Source: Firmicutes bacterium ASF500
GTDB lineage: Bacteria > Bacillota > Clostridia > Oscillospirales > Oscillospiraceae
DNA: 64,000 bases
NCBI GenBank assembly: GCA_000492175.2
Contig: CP097573.1
Location: forward strand, 2,108,001-2,172,000
Direction of reading: 5' to 3'
The position numbers and the translations under genes were made by a program. The notes beneath the pieces are model-generated. The model saw nothing but the letters and a program-made list of their open reading frames with translations, did no database searches and had not been told where the DNA came from. Positions 36,474-44,940 of this stretch are shown here, in pieces; the first letter of the stretch is position 1, and every line of letters begins with the position of its first letter.

Positions 36474-36569
36474 TTACCGTCCCTTGGTATGACCATCAAG
36501 CCACTTGCAGATGTAATACGCGATCACATTTGCGGCGACGGTCATCAAGATCTCCTGTAGACCTCCCAT
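36474..36569 (-). CDS. Candidate type I toxin peptide (31 residues)
   Basis: The peptide starts MGGLQEILMTVAANVIAYYI and ends with CKWLDGHTKGR: one membrane helix with a charged tail. This is the usual form of holin-like type I toxins in Firmicutes. Translation signals are very strong: AAGGAGGTGA (36576-36585) with 6-nt spacing. A promoter lies at 36619-36647 and a terminator follows the stop. A convergent promoter on the other strand could give the antitoxin RNA. It could alternatively be an unregulated small membrane protein. Far below normal annotation length limits. Confidence 0.7.
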   Translation of the reverse strand: MGGLQEILMTVAANVIAYYICKWLDGHTKGR

Positions 36570-36618
36570 AGGGCTTCACCTCCTTCCCTTTCCAGGGAGG
36601 GGCGGGACGGTATGCCTT

Positions 36619-36647
36619 ATTGTACCAAGATTCGACACATTACGCAA
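36619..36647 (-). promoter_or_regulatory. Promoter of the candidate toxin gene
   Basis: -35 TTGCGT (36642-36647), 17 bp, -10 TACAAT (36619-36624) on the minus strand, giving a short leader before the AAGGAGGTGA site. Confidence 0.7.
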
Positions 36648-36655
36648 GTGTTAAA

Positions 36656-36687
36656 AGGCCCCTCGCGGCGCAAACCGCGAGGGGCCT
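36656..36687 (-). terminator. Terminator of the secreted mosaic protein gene
   Basis: A 13-bp perfect stem (36656-36668 with 36675-36687), 6-nt loop, followed by TTTT on the minus strand. It lies 5 bp after the stop codon. Confidence 0.85.
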
Positions 36688-36691
36688 GGTC

Positions 36692-38875
36692 TTATTTTGT
36701 TTTGATGCTGATGCCTGTCTCCGCCGACCAGCTCACGTCAAAGCCCAGGGCCTGGCCCAGGTCGCGGAGCTTGAAATAGTTATACGCGCCGCCGCTGGAG
36801 TCGGTGAGGGTGATGGCGGTCAGCGGGACGGACCGGCCGTCGATATTAACGCTGGAGGTGCCGTCCCGGTAGGTCCGGTCGCCGGAGAAGGGGGTTTCCA
36901 TCTCCCCGCCGGCGGCGGTATAGGCCTTCCCGGTGGTCAGGCTGATGCCGCTCCCGTTCCAGCCCACCGCAAACTGAGCCCCGGTGCCGCTGAGGACATA
37001 GGCCACGTCCCGCAGCTTCACATAGTTGGTGGGGTCGCCGTCGGCGTTTTTCAGGGCGTAGGCCTGGAATTTGACCGGGATGCCGTCCACCCGGATGGTC
37101 TGGGTGGAGGCATAGGCCGTACCGCTGGCGGGGATGGTCTCCACCACTGGGGGAACAGAATCGGAAGAACCACCGTAGCTCTGGAAGGGTATACCGTTTG
37201 CCTTGCAGTAGGCCTCTGCCTCACTGCCCGCAATACAGGTAACAGACAGTTTTTCACACCCTAGGAAAGCGTCTTCGCCAATTTTCGTCACACTGGCGGG
37301 AATGCTAACCTCGGTCATGCTTTTACACCATGCAAATGCCTGTTCGCCAATTTCCTTCACGCCGTTGGGAAGAATTGCCTGACGCAGATTTGTACAGTAT
37401 TTAAATGACATATCCCCAATCCTGGTTACGCCCGTTGGAATGAAAACGTTGTTTAGGCTTAAGGAAGAAAAGAACGCTAAATCTCCAATTTCCTTTACCG
37501 AATTTGGAATTGTTACCAATCCCTTATAGCCCTTGTAATCAGTAAGCACACCGTTTTCAATGGTAAAATCTGAGTCAGTGGGTGTGGTGGGCTCAGTAGG
37601 TGTGGTAGGCTCGGTGGGTTTAACGGGTTTAGTCGGTTTTACCGCTTCCCCGCTGGGCGGGTTGACGGGGTTTTCCAGTATACCGAACTCACTGCCTTTT
37701 CGATAAGCCATATAGCCGCCTGATGAATTGCAAAGTTCATCATATGCAAAGGGGATCACCACTTTGCCGTACTTATCAATAGCACCGGACTTTCCATCCT
37801 TGGTAACAACCATAACTTCTTCGCATATGAAGCGGTTGCGGTCTTTGTTATTTGGACCATTTTCCACCCCTTCAGGCCGTGAGAGAATCCAGGCCCAGTC
37901 CTCACCTTCTCCAACACTATGCCCTGCTGGAGCGAAATACCATTCGCCGCCCGATGACCATTGGAGATACAGTTTGCCCTCGTCCGGAGCTTCATAGTCT
38001 TTGCTCCCCGCATTAAAGGCTGCTTCCGTTATTTCTTTTGCTGTTCCGTTTTCGACCACAAAATACCAATTATTTACAATTTTTCCCGACTTATTGCGTT
38101 CATAGGCACGAAAGTAGTTGCCAAAGAACTCATACCCTGAATAGCCCTCCCGCATGAGATATTTGCCGGTGCCATCCATAAGATATCGAACCTGCCGGTT
38201 CCCCCCTATACACACTTCCACATATTTTACGTTATTGCTGTCCGAGCATGAAGAAAACTGGAATGGAATTACCAGTTTGAAGTCTTTGTCTACAAACCCC
38301 CACAGGCCGTCATATTCAACTGGCAACAAACCGGTGCTTTTATTGTATCCATTAACACTGATTCTGGTGATATACCCTGACACATCTTCACCCACAACGC
38401 CACGTTTCACCGACGGCTCAACTAATGGTACAGGAAAAGTCGAGGGCGACGCCCCCCCGGATGCCGGGGGCGGTGTGGAACTGCCTCCCGAAGAGGAGGT
38501 TCCGGTAACATTGATGGTCCAAGTGTCAGATTTATAGCGTGTCACAAAATCGCCCACAATATTGCCCCATCTGTCGGCCTTGTTAGCGTCCCATTCCAGC
38601 TTACAATAATTCAGCGTAACCTCCGTGCTGCCGGGACGCACACCGGTCAAAACCAGTCTTTCGTGGTGAGTACCCTCCATTTCTCCGGTAACAATATCCT
38701 CGTCCTTAATTTCCCAGCCATACCATTCGCTATCTGGGTCATAACTGCCATGAGCATACAATGTGAGTGTTTTCCCCACTTCTATGGTTTTGGTTCCCGC
38801 TGCCCGGGCGGTCATCGGGAAAAGGCCAAGGCACAATACCAGGGCCAAAATCAGGGATAATGTCTTCTTTTTCAT
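36692..38875 (-). CDS. Secreted mosaic protein: WG repeats, leucine-rich repeats, copper amine oxidase-like domain
   Basis: A 727-residue precursor with a signal peptide (1-25, ending ARA). In order it has: a beta-rich N-terminal domain (27-125, Ig/Big-like); a Ser/Pro linker; a region with WG-type repeats (about 185-405, for example LWGFVDKDFKLVIPF and KSGAIDKYGKVVIPFAYDEL); a Pro/Thr linker (PTEPTTPTEPTTP, about 420-440); BspA-type leucine-rich repeats (about 445-560, with VTIPNSVKEIGDLAF); and two stretches like copper amine oxidase N-terminal domains (about 585-727, YVKLRDVAYVL and YFKLRDLGQAL). It probably binds surfaces or wall components. No SLH or LPXTG anchor is seen. Confidence 0.82.
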   Translation of the reverse strand: MKKKTLSLILALVLCLGLFPMTARAAGTKTIEVGKTLTLYAHGSYDPDSEWYGWEIKDEDIVTGEMEGTHHERLVLTGVRPGSTEVTLNYCKLEWDANKADRWGNIVGDFVTRYKSDTWTINVTGTSSSGGSSTPPPASGGASPSTFPVPLVEPSVKRGVVGEDVSGYITRISVNGYNKSTGLLPVEYDGLWGFVDKDFKLVIPFQFSSCSDSNNVKYVEVCIGGNRQVRYLMDGTGKYLMREGYSGYEFFGNYFRAYERNKSGKIVNNWYFVVENGTAKEITEAAFNAGSKDYEAPDEGKLYLQWSSGGEWYFAPAGHSVGEGEDWAWILSRPEGVENGPNNKDRNRFICEEVMVVTKDGKSGAIDKYGKVVIPFAYDELCNSSGGYMAYRKGSEFGILENPVNPPSGEAVKPTKPVKPTEPTTPTEPTTPTDSDFTIENGVLTDYKGYKGLVTIPNSVKEIGDLAFFSSLSLNNVFIPTGVTRIGDMSFKYCTNLRQAILPNGVKEIGEQAFAWCKSMTEVSIPASVTKIGEDAFLGCEKLSVTCIAGSEAEAYCKANGIPFQSYGGSSDSVPPVVETIPASGTAYASTQTIRVDGIPVKFQAYALKNADGDPTNYVKLRDVAYVLSGTGAQFAVGWNGSGISLTTGKAYTAAGGEMETPFSGDRTYRDGTSSVNIDGRSVPLTAITLTDSSGGAYNYFKLRDLGQALGFDVSWSAETGISIKTK

Positions 38876-38896
38876 GCAATCATTCCTTTCTATTCA

Positions 38897-38974
38897 AATT
38901 CCAACAGGTTTTTGGGGTGGGCGGGGGCGCGGTTCCAACAGGAGGGACGCCCCCGCCCGGGGCTCCTGTTGGAA
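38897..38974 (-). promoter_or_regulatory. Leader with mutually exclusive hairpins
   Basis: On the minus-strand transcript, TTCCAACAGGAG (complement of 38963-38974) can pair with CTCCTGTTGGAA (38933-38944) or with a second CCTGTTGGAA (38897-38906). GGGCGGGGGCG (complement of 38948-38958) can pair with CGCCCCCGCCC (38920-38930) only if the first helix is open. The arrangement is that of a two-state leader, 20-100 nt before the start of the mosaic protein gene. Confidence 0.45.
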
Positions 38975-38980
38975 ACATAA

Positions 38981-39009
38981 AGGCGGTGTCGAGCTTTCCT
39001 CAACACCGC
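38981..39009 (-). other. Hairpin in the mosaic-protein upstream region
   Basis: An 8-bp perfect stem GGCGGTGT / ACACCGCC with a 12-nt loop, upstream of the two-state element. No U-run follows. The rest of 39010-39243 shows a TATTAT box near 39075 on the minus strand but no gene. Confidence 0.45.
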
Positions 39010-39244
39010 CCTGATATAAAATCAACGCGTAACGCACAGCCTCCCTCTTGAAAGCGGGAGGAAAAATGGGTATAATACCCCTGTGGCGCAACAAAGTTGC
39101 TGTGCTGAGTGGCTTATTCACTCGTACAGGGCCGCGGGGTGCTGCGAACACCTCGTGGCCTGCCGCTTTATGTTTCCACACTGATTTTACCCCATTCCTC
39201 CAACAAATGCAAGGGGCAACCCGGAAATTTGGGCATAATTGCAA

Positions 39245-39275
39245 AGCCCCCGTCCGTTTATCCCGGACGGGGGCT
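39245..39275 (-). terminator. Terminator of secG
   Basis: A 12-bp perfect stem (39245-39256 with 39264-39275) lies 15 bp after the secG stop. The U-run is weak. Confidence 0.75.
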
Positions 39276-39289
39276 GTCTCATGTTACGC

Positions 39290-39526
39290 TTAGATGATGC
39301 TCAGGGCCAGGGTGATGACGATCCAGAGGATGGCCACCCACTTGGTCATCTTGGCCAGCTTGGCATCCAGGCTCTTGGCCTTGTTCTTGGACAGGAAGGT
39401 GTCGGCACCGCCGGCGATGGCTCCGGACAGGCCGGCGCTCTTGCCGGACTGGAGCATAACCACGGCGATGACGGCCAGACCGCACAGGACCTGGACGACG
39501 GTGAGGATCAGATTCAGTGTTTCCAT
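39290..39526 (-). CDS. secG: Preprotein translocase subunit SecG
   Basis: A 78-residue protein with two membrane helices (about 4-22 and 56-76) separated by the conserved loop VMLQSGKSAGLSGAIAGGAD. SecG is an accessory subunit of the SecYEG channel that assists SecA-driven export. RBS AAGGAAC precedes the ATG. It lies alone between the mosaic secreted protein gene and the hydrolase gene, with its own terminator. Confidence 0.93.
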   Translation of the reverse strand: METLNLILTVVQVLCGLAVIAVVMLQSGKSAGLSGAIAGGADTFLSKNKAKSLDAKLAKMTKWVAILWIVITLALSII

Positions 39527-39647
39527 GTTTTACTCGTTCCTTTCAAGGCCCTTGGGCCGTAAATTTACCGTTTCAGACGGGAAAACCCGAACGTAACCAA
39601 GAGCATACCACAGTTTCCGGCGGATTGCAAGGGTTTCCCCGCAATTT

Positions 39648-40547
39648 TCAGGAATTTTCTGTCCTGACGTAGTAGGTCGCGCCGTTCCGGCACTCCTCCG
39701 CCAGCCGGCCGGTGTCCACAAGGTACTCGATGAAGAACCGGACGTTGCGCTCAAACCGCAGGGAGCGGCGGGGCTTTTTGGTAAAGAGCTGGTGGAGCAC
39801 ACAGGCGGCCTCGTCGATCTGACAGGCGGTCATGGGGCCCTCCACCAGGGAGAGGATGTCCTCCGCCCGGCGGCGGATCAGGTCCTGATTGCCGTCGATG
39901 AGCGCCCCGATCTCCCTGCCGGAGCAGACCCCCCGGTGGGCCATGATATAGGCGCCGCAGTCCAGGCCCCGGAGCTTCTCCCGGCTGTGGATAGCCATCT
40001 CCTGGCTCAGGTTATAGGGCAGCTTGGCGCCCAGCAGCTCCTGACTGAGCAGGGCGTCGGCGGTGTAGCACACGTTGTCCGGGGTAATCGCGCAGATGTG
40101 CCCGGCGGAGTGGCCCGGGGTGTGGACAATGCGGAACTCCGCCCCGCAGAAGGAGAAGGGGCCGTCCTCCGCCGGGATGATTACGTCGGGCCGGTGAATC
40201 ATGCAGGAGGACTCCCGCTCCACCGTCCCCGGGGAGAGGGTGAGGAAGTAGCATTTCAGCGTGAGCAGCGAGGCGCACATACCCGCCTCCGGGGCGGTGA
40301 GGGCGATTTTCGTGCCGAACCGCTGTTGAAAATAGCCGTTGTTGGCGCAGTGGTCCACATGGGCGTGGGAGCACAGCACTCCCGCCGGGGTAAGCCCCGC
40401 CTCCAGGAGGGTACGCTCCAGCTCCTCCCGCTCCTCCGCCAGCCCGGTGTCCAGCAGGACGCACCGCCCCTCCCCCAGCCTGTACAGCGGGATGAGCTGG
40501 TTGGCCTCGATCACCCAGGTGTTTCCCTTTACTTGCGTCAGTTTCAT
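39648..40547 (-). CDS. Metallo-beta-lactamase-fold hydrolase
   Basis: A 299-residue MBL-fold protein with the HxHxDH motif (SHAHVDHCANNGYF, near residue 58) and later ligands in HTPGHSAGHIC and MAHRGV. The C-terminal region (about 205-290) is a helical, winged-helix-like extension. The ATG at 40547 follows GGAGG at 9 nt. The longer open frame upstream lacks a site. Substrate unknown; possibilities include glyoxalase II-like thioesterase or nuclease-type activity. Confidence 0.85.
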   Translation of the reverse strand: MKLTQVKGNTWVIEANQLIPLYRLGEGRCVLLDTGLAEEREELERTLLEAGLTPAGVLCSHAHVDHCANNGYFQQRFGTKIALTAPEAGMCASLLTLKCYFLTLSPGTVERESSCMIHRPDVIIPAEDGPFSFCGAEFRIVHTPGHSAGHICAITPDNVCYTADALLSQELLGAKLPYNLSQEMAIHSREKLRGLDCGAYIMAHRGVCSGREIGALIDGNQDLIRRRAEDILSLVEGPMTACQIDEAACVLHQLFTKKPRRSLRFERNVRFFIEYLVDTGRLAEECRNGATYYVRTENS

Positions 40548-40633
40548 ATGGCCTTCCTCCGTTTCGTCCAGCATAGCACAGCCGGACGGGACAATCAAGG
40601 TATTTTTATTATGCCCATCTCAGAAAAAACAAA

Positions 40634-40661
40634 CTGAGCCAGGTTTTTTCCCGGCTCAGTC
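40634..40661 (-). terminator. Terminator after the secreted protein gene
   Basis: A 10-bp stem formed by ACTGAGCC(A)GG and CC(C)GGCTCAGT with a T-rich loop, 5 bp after the 40666 stop on the minus strand. Confidence 0.6.
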
Positions 40662-40665
40662 CGTT

Positions 40666-41127
40666 TCACTCGCAGATTTTCCTGACAGCTTCCAGTTCTT
40701 CCATAGTAGTACCAACTTGTACGGTAATTTTTCCTTCAAGAGGATTGCCGTTACTGGTGGATACGCCGCACCAATATATGTCGTAGTTTCCATTCGCATG
40801 GACATTATAAACGGTCCGACCACCGGGCCGCAAGGTAAAGGGTGATTCTTCAATGGCATCGCTGGTGATGCTTTCTTTGTAAAAGATGATTTTTACGGGG
40901 TCTTTGCTTTCATTCACAATCAATACTTTCGCGTGACGGTAATTCTCAGTCAGCTCAAAATTAAAGTTGTTGGACGCTTTCCCGTTGTACATTGTGTCAT
41001 CGCGCCATTCATATTTGCTTTCTCTGACAGTGAAGCCCTCGTCAGCTCCGTTTGTATATGCGAAAGCGGAAACTGTCAAAGCGCAAACCACGCACGCCGC
41101 TAAAAGAACGAATTTTTTTACCCGCAT
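40666..41127 (-). CDS. Secreted protein of unknown function
   Basis: A 153-residue precursor with a clear signal peptide (1-23, LLAACVVCALTVSAFAY). A beta-rich domain follows, with FNFELTENYRHAKVLIVNES and YDIYWCGVSTSNGN. GAGG-type sequence precedes the ATG. It begins 24 bp after the XRE membrane regulator gene and is likely in the same transcript, so it may be a target or partner. I do not recognise a family. Confidence 0.7.
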   Translation of the reverse strand: MRVKKFVLLAACVVCALTVSAFAYTNGADEGFTVRESKYEWRDDTMYNGKASNNFNFELTENYRHAKVLIVNESKDPVKIIFYKESITSDAIEESPFTLRPGGRTVYNVHANGNYDIYWCGVSTSNGNPLEGKITVQVGTTMEELEAVRKICE

Positions 41128-41151
41128 TTATTTCACCTCCTTCCGTCCAGA

Positions 41152-41613
41152 TCACCATTCCAAATCAAATCCCCCTCCTGGGTTAAGTTCGATACTTCCC
41201 TCCTTTATTTCAGTAGTTTGATTTGTGTTTGGTAAATTCCCTGATTTTTCGAAAACCTTTATGTACAATAAGATCGCCGACAAAATTACACAGAGGATCA
41301 TTGCCGCGACAGCCAGCCCTTTCCAGAACCGCACCTGACCCGCATAGTCCTTGTCCCCCTCATCCGTCGGGCTCCCGGCCAAGGCCTCAACCGTTCTTTC
41401 CTCCGGCGGGCTGGCCGCGTCCTCATTGAACAGATATTCCAATGGAACCTCATACAACCGGGCCAGGTATTTCAGGTTAGCTGTGGAGGGAACAGTGTCG
41501 CCCACCTCCCACTTGGATACAGCCTGCCTGGAGACGTTCAGCTCCTCGGCCACCTCGATCTGGGTCAAGCCCTTATCCTTGCGCAGGGCAGTCAGTTTCT
41601 CCGCCAATTCCAT
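41152..41613 (-). CDS. XRE-family regulator with one membrane segment
   Basis: A 153-residue protein with an N-terminal helix-turn-helix (3-60, GLTQIEVAEELNVSRQAVSK), a linker and a membrane helix (about 98-120), then a short extracytoplasmic tail rich in Asn/Glu. It is the same design as the regulator at 11078 but with a much shorter external part. It heads a two-gene unit with a secreted protein. Membrane-tethered control of the downstream gene is a reasonable inference. Confidence 0.82.
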   Translation of the reverse strand: MELAEKLTALRKDKGLTQIEVAEELNVSRQAVSKWEVGDTVPSTANLKYLARLYEVPLEYLFNEDAASPPEERTVEALAGSPTDEGDKDYAGQVRFWKGLAVAAMILCVILSAILLYIKVFEKSGNLPNTNQTTEIKEGSIELNPGGGFDLEW

Positions 41614-41663
41614 CTGTTTCTACCTCCCATTTTAAGTCCAATTTATGGCAAAAGTAAACCAAA

Positions 41664-41692
41664 AGCGGCTTGCATCAGGGGCAAGCGCCGGT
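41664..41692 (-). terminator. Possible terminator of mnmG
   Basis: A stem GGCTTGC / GCAAGCGCC-type (41667-41688), followed on the minus strand by TTTTGGTTTAC. Moderate quality. Confidence 0.4.
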
Positions 41693-41723
41693 TGCCCTCG
41701 TGTTTTTCGCTGACAACACTTGT

Positions 41724-43616
41724 TTACATACGCTCTTTTTTGCCGTCTCCTCTGCTTTTCAAATACACCATCAGCACCGCCACATCCGCCGGGGAGACGC
41801 CGGACACCCGCCCGGCCTGTCCCAGATTTTTGGGACGGATGGCGTCCAGCTTCTGCCGGGCCTCCAGGCGCAGGCCGGAGATGGAGAGATAGTCAATGTC
41901 AACGGGCATGGGCCGCTCCTCCAGGCGGCGGACCTCCTCCACCTGACGGAGCTGGCGGTCGATGTACCCGGCGTATTTGATGGTAATCTCCGCCTCGCTG
42001 ACCACCGCAGGGGCCAGGGCGGGCCGGTCGGGGTCGAAGGGGGCCAGATCGGCGTAGGACAGCCGGGGGCGGCGGAGCAGGTCGGCCAGCCGGGCCCCGT
42101 CCTTGACGGGGGGCTCCCCCCGCTCCTCCAGCAGAGCGGCCAGCCCGGTCGTGGGGGGCGTGCCGGTGTGCTCCAGGCGGCGGACCTCCCGGTCCACGGC
42201 GGCGTACTTCTCCTGTACCTTATCATATTGTTCCCGGGAGACCAGCCCCAACTCATAGCCGACGGGGGTCAGCCGCCGGTCGGCGTTGTCCTGGCGGTGG
42301 AGGAGGCGGTACTCGGTGCGGGAGGTCATCATGCGGTAGGGCTCGTTGGTGCCCTTGGTGACCAGGTCGTCAATGAGCACCCCGATGTACCCCTGGTCCC
42401 GGCGGAGGATCAGGGGCGGCTTTTGCTGTATCTTCAGGGTGGCGTTCACCCCGGCGATAAAGCCCTGAACGGCGGCCTCCTCATAGCCGGAGGAGCCGTT
42501 GAACTGCCCCGCCCCGTAGAGTCCGGGGACGGCCTTGGTCTCCAGGGTGGCCTCCAGGCCGGTGGGGTCCACGCAGTCGTACTCGATGGCGTAGGCGCAC
42601 CGGGTCATTTCGGCGCGCTCCAGCCCGGGGATGGTGTGGAGCATCTCAATCTGCACCTCCTCCGGGAGGGAGGAGGAAAAGCCCTGAATGTACAGCTCCT
42701 CGGTGTCCAGGCCCATGGGCTCGATGAACAGCTGGTGGCGCTCCTTGTCGGGGAACCGGTCCACCTTGGTCTCAATGGAGGGGCAGTACCGGGGCCCCAC
42801 CCCCTCAATGGTGCCGTCGTAGAGGGGGGAGCGGGACATGTTGGCCCGAATGACCTCATGGGTGGCCTCGTTGGTGTAGGTCAGCCAGCACACCGCCCGG
42901 TTTTCCGGGGGATTTTCTGTCTGAAAGGAGAAGGCCAGCCCCCCGCCTTCCCCCTCCTGGAGCTCCATTTTGGAAAAGTCCACACTGCGGGCGTTGACCC
43001 GAGGGGGCGTGCCCGTTTTGAACCGGCGGATGGACAGGCCCAAGCGGATCAGGGCCTGGGTCAGAGACAGGGCGGCGGACAGGCCGTCGGGGCCGGAGTC
43101 CCGGACCACCTCCCCCACCACGATCCGCCCCCCCAGGTGGGTGCCGGTGGCGATGACGGCGGCCTTCACCTCATACACCGCCCCGGTGTGGGTGACTACG
43201 CCGGATACCGCCCCGCGCTCGGTGAGGATGTCCACCACCTCCGCCTGCTTGACCCACAGGTTCTCCTGGCGCTCCAGGGTGTGCTTCATCACCTTCTGAT
43301 ACTCCCGGCGGTCAGCCTGAGCCCGGAGGGACCAGACGGCGGGGCCCTTGCTCCGGTTGAGGAGCCGATACTGAATGCAGGCCCGGTCAGCGGCGCGGGC
43401 CATCTCTCCCCCCAGGGCGTCCAGCTCCCGGACAAGGTGGCCCTTCCCCGTGCCCCCGATGGCCGGGTTGCAGGGCATGTTGCCCACCGCGTCCAGGTTG
43501 ACGGTGAAGCACAGGGTCTTCATCCCCATCCGGGCGGCGGCTAACGCGGCCTCGATGCCCGCATGGCCCGCTCCGATGACGGCGATATCGTATTTTCCGG
43601 CGAAATAAGTTCTCAT
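41724..43616 (-). CDS. mnmG: tRNA U34 carboxymethylaminomethyl synthesis enzyme MnmG
   Basis: A 630-residue flavoprotein. It has an N-terminal FAD-binding motif [17 protein letters not shown] (about 13-29), [20 protein letters not shown] near residue 48 with the conserved Cys, and the C-terminal GidA-associated domain. With MnmE it installs the cmnm5 group on wobble U34 of certain tRNAs, using folate and glycine. It is usually near the origin with mnmE and rsmG; here mnmE is not adjacent. Start ATG with GGGAG at 9 nt. Full length. Confidence 0.96.
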   Translation of the reverse strand: MRTYFAGKYDIAVIGAGHAGIEAALAAARMGMKTLCFTVNLDAVGNMPCNPAIGGTGKGHLVRELDALGGEMARAADRACIQYRLLNRSKGPAVWSLRAQADRREYQKVMKHTLERQENLWVKQAEVVDILTERGAVSGVVTHTGAVYEVKAAVIATGTHLGGRIVVGEVVRDSGPDGLSAALSLTQALIRLGLSIRRFKTGTPPRVNARSVDFSKMELQEGEGGGLAFSFQTENPPENRAVCWLTYTNEATHEVIRANMSRSPLYDGTIEGVGPRYCPSIETKVDRFPDKERHQLFIEPMGLDTEELYIQGFSSSLPEEVQIEMLHTIPGLERAEMTRCAYAIEYDCVDPTGLEATLETKAVPGLYGAGQFNGSSGYEEAAVQGFIAGVNATLKIQQKPPLILRRDQGYIGVLIDDLVTKGTNEPYRMMTSRTEYRLLHRQDNADRRLTPVGYELGLVSREQYDKVQEKYAAVDREVRRLEHTGTPPTTGLAALLEERGEPPVKDGARLADLLRRPRLSYADLAPFDPDRPALAPAVVSEAEITIKYAGYIDRQLRQVEEVRRLEERPMPVDIDYLSISGLRLEARQKLDAIRPKNLGQAGRVSGVSPADVAVLMVYLKSRGDGKKERM

Positions 43617-43764
43617 AACAGCACACTCCCTATGTCTTAGCGGCTATTGTACCACGACCGGGGGTGTACCGCAAGTATCCCGCCGTTTGCAAAATTCTGT
43701 TGCTCCATTTTATAATCTGTGGTATGATAGGTGCCAATCATTTTTCACTGGAAAGGAAACCGCT

Positions 43765-44901
43765 ATGAAAAACTCAAAACGGCTGTGGGCCGCCGCGCTG
43801 GCCCTCGCAATAACACTGACCGCCCTGTCCGGCTGCGGAGGGGGGGCCTCCTCCAGCGGCGCGCCCAGCGGCTCCGGCTCCTCGGGAAGCTCCAGCCAGA
43901 CCGGTCAGACCGCGCCCATGGACCTGTCCGCCGTCACCGACCCCTATCAGGCCGTTGCCGGGATGCCCGGGAATACGGTGGTGGCCCGGCTGGGGGATGA
44001 GGATATCACCGCCGCCCATCTGCTCGTCTGGGTCGGCCAGTACAACGCCAGCCTGGATAAGTCCCTGGAGCTGGCCTCCTTCCACGCCCTGATCCACCTT
44101 CTGGCCCGCCAGGAGGGGCTGTCCCCCGACCCGGCCACCAACCAGCAGATGGAGGCCTACTTCGCCGGCCTTCTGGAGCAGACCGGCAGCGAGGAGCTGG
44201 TGGACCATGCCCTGTGGAACGGACTGTTCACCCGCGACCTGTTCCCCTATATCACGGAGAGCGGCTATCTGGTCGAGCAGCTGTCTCAGCGCTATTTCGG
44301 CGAGGACAGCGGAAGCTATCCCACCGACGCCGAGGTAGCGGCCTATCTGGAGGAGGCCGGCCGGTACCGGGCCAAGCACATCCTGCTGGCCACCATTGAT
44401 CTGAGCACCCGCCAGCCCCTGGACGAGGAGACCATCGCGCAGAAGAAGGCCACCGCGGACGAGCTTCTGGCCCAGCTCCGGGCCGCCGAGGACCCCGTCA
44501 ACCTCTTCGACCAGCTGATGCACGAGTACAGTGAAGACACCGGGCTGGCCGCCAACCCGGAGGGCTATACCACCTCCAAGGGCCAGATGGTCGCCCCCTT
44601 TGAGGAGGCCGCTCTGGCCCTGAAGGACGGAGAGATCAGCGATATCGTGGAGAGCGACTTCGGCTATCACATCATTCTCCGCCTGCCCATGAACCCGGAC
44701 ACCTTCCGGGCGGACTGCATCCTCTATCTTGGCGCCCAGAAGATCGAGGATATGCTGGAATCCTCCCCCCCGGAAAAAACGCCCGAGTTTGACAAGCTGG
44801 ACCCCGCCGCGATCAATGAAAACCTCGCCGCCCTCCAGTCGGCCATCCAGCTGGAGCTGCAAGCCGCCATGGGTCAGACCGACGGAAGTCAGGCCGGATA
44901 A
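43765..44901 (+). CDS. PrsA-like peptidyl-prolyl isomerase lipoprotein
   Basis: A 378-residue lipoprotein (lipobox LSGC near residue 21) with a Ser/Gly-rich linker (24-50), a SurA/PrsA-like helical domain and a parvulin-type rotamase domain (about 205-315: AKHILLATIDLSTR, then LFDQLMHEYSEDTGLAANPEG and EEAALALKDGEISDIVESDF). Such foldases help secreted proteins fold after export. GAAAGGA precedes the ATG. The longer open frame upstream is not used. It ends in a strong terminator facing xpt. Confidence 0.88.
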   Translation: MKNSKRLWAAALALAITLTALSGCGGGASSSGAPSGSGSSGSSSQTGQTAPMDLSAVTDPYQAVAGMPGNTVVARLGDEDITAAHLLVWVGQYNASLDKSLELASFHALIHLLARQEGLSPDPATNQQMEAYFAGLLEQTGSEELVDHALWNGLFTRDLFPYITESGYLVEQLSQRYFGEDSGSYPTDAEVAAYLEEAGRYRAKHILLATIDLSTRQPLDEETIAQKKATADELLAQLRAAEDPVNLFDQLMHEYSEDTGLAANPEGYTTSKGQMVAPFEEAALALKDGEISDIVESDFGYHIILRLPMNPDTFRADCILYLGAQKIEDMLESSPPEKTPEFDKLDPAAINENLAALQSAIQLELQAAMGQTDGSQAG

Positions 44902-44905
44902 CGCG

Positions 44906-44940
44906 CAGGAGCGCCCCTCTCGGGACGCTCCTGTTTTTTT
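44906..44940 (+). terminator. Terminator of the PrsA-like gene
   Basis: An 8-bp perfect stem CAGGAGCG / CGCTCCTG followed by T7 (44934-44940), immediately before the convergent xpt stop. Confidence 0.9.

Noticed and set aside
41670..43544. 624-codon plus-strand frame opposite mnmG
   Set aside because: Same reasoning: an antisense shadow of a conserved gene, no start signals.
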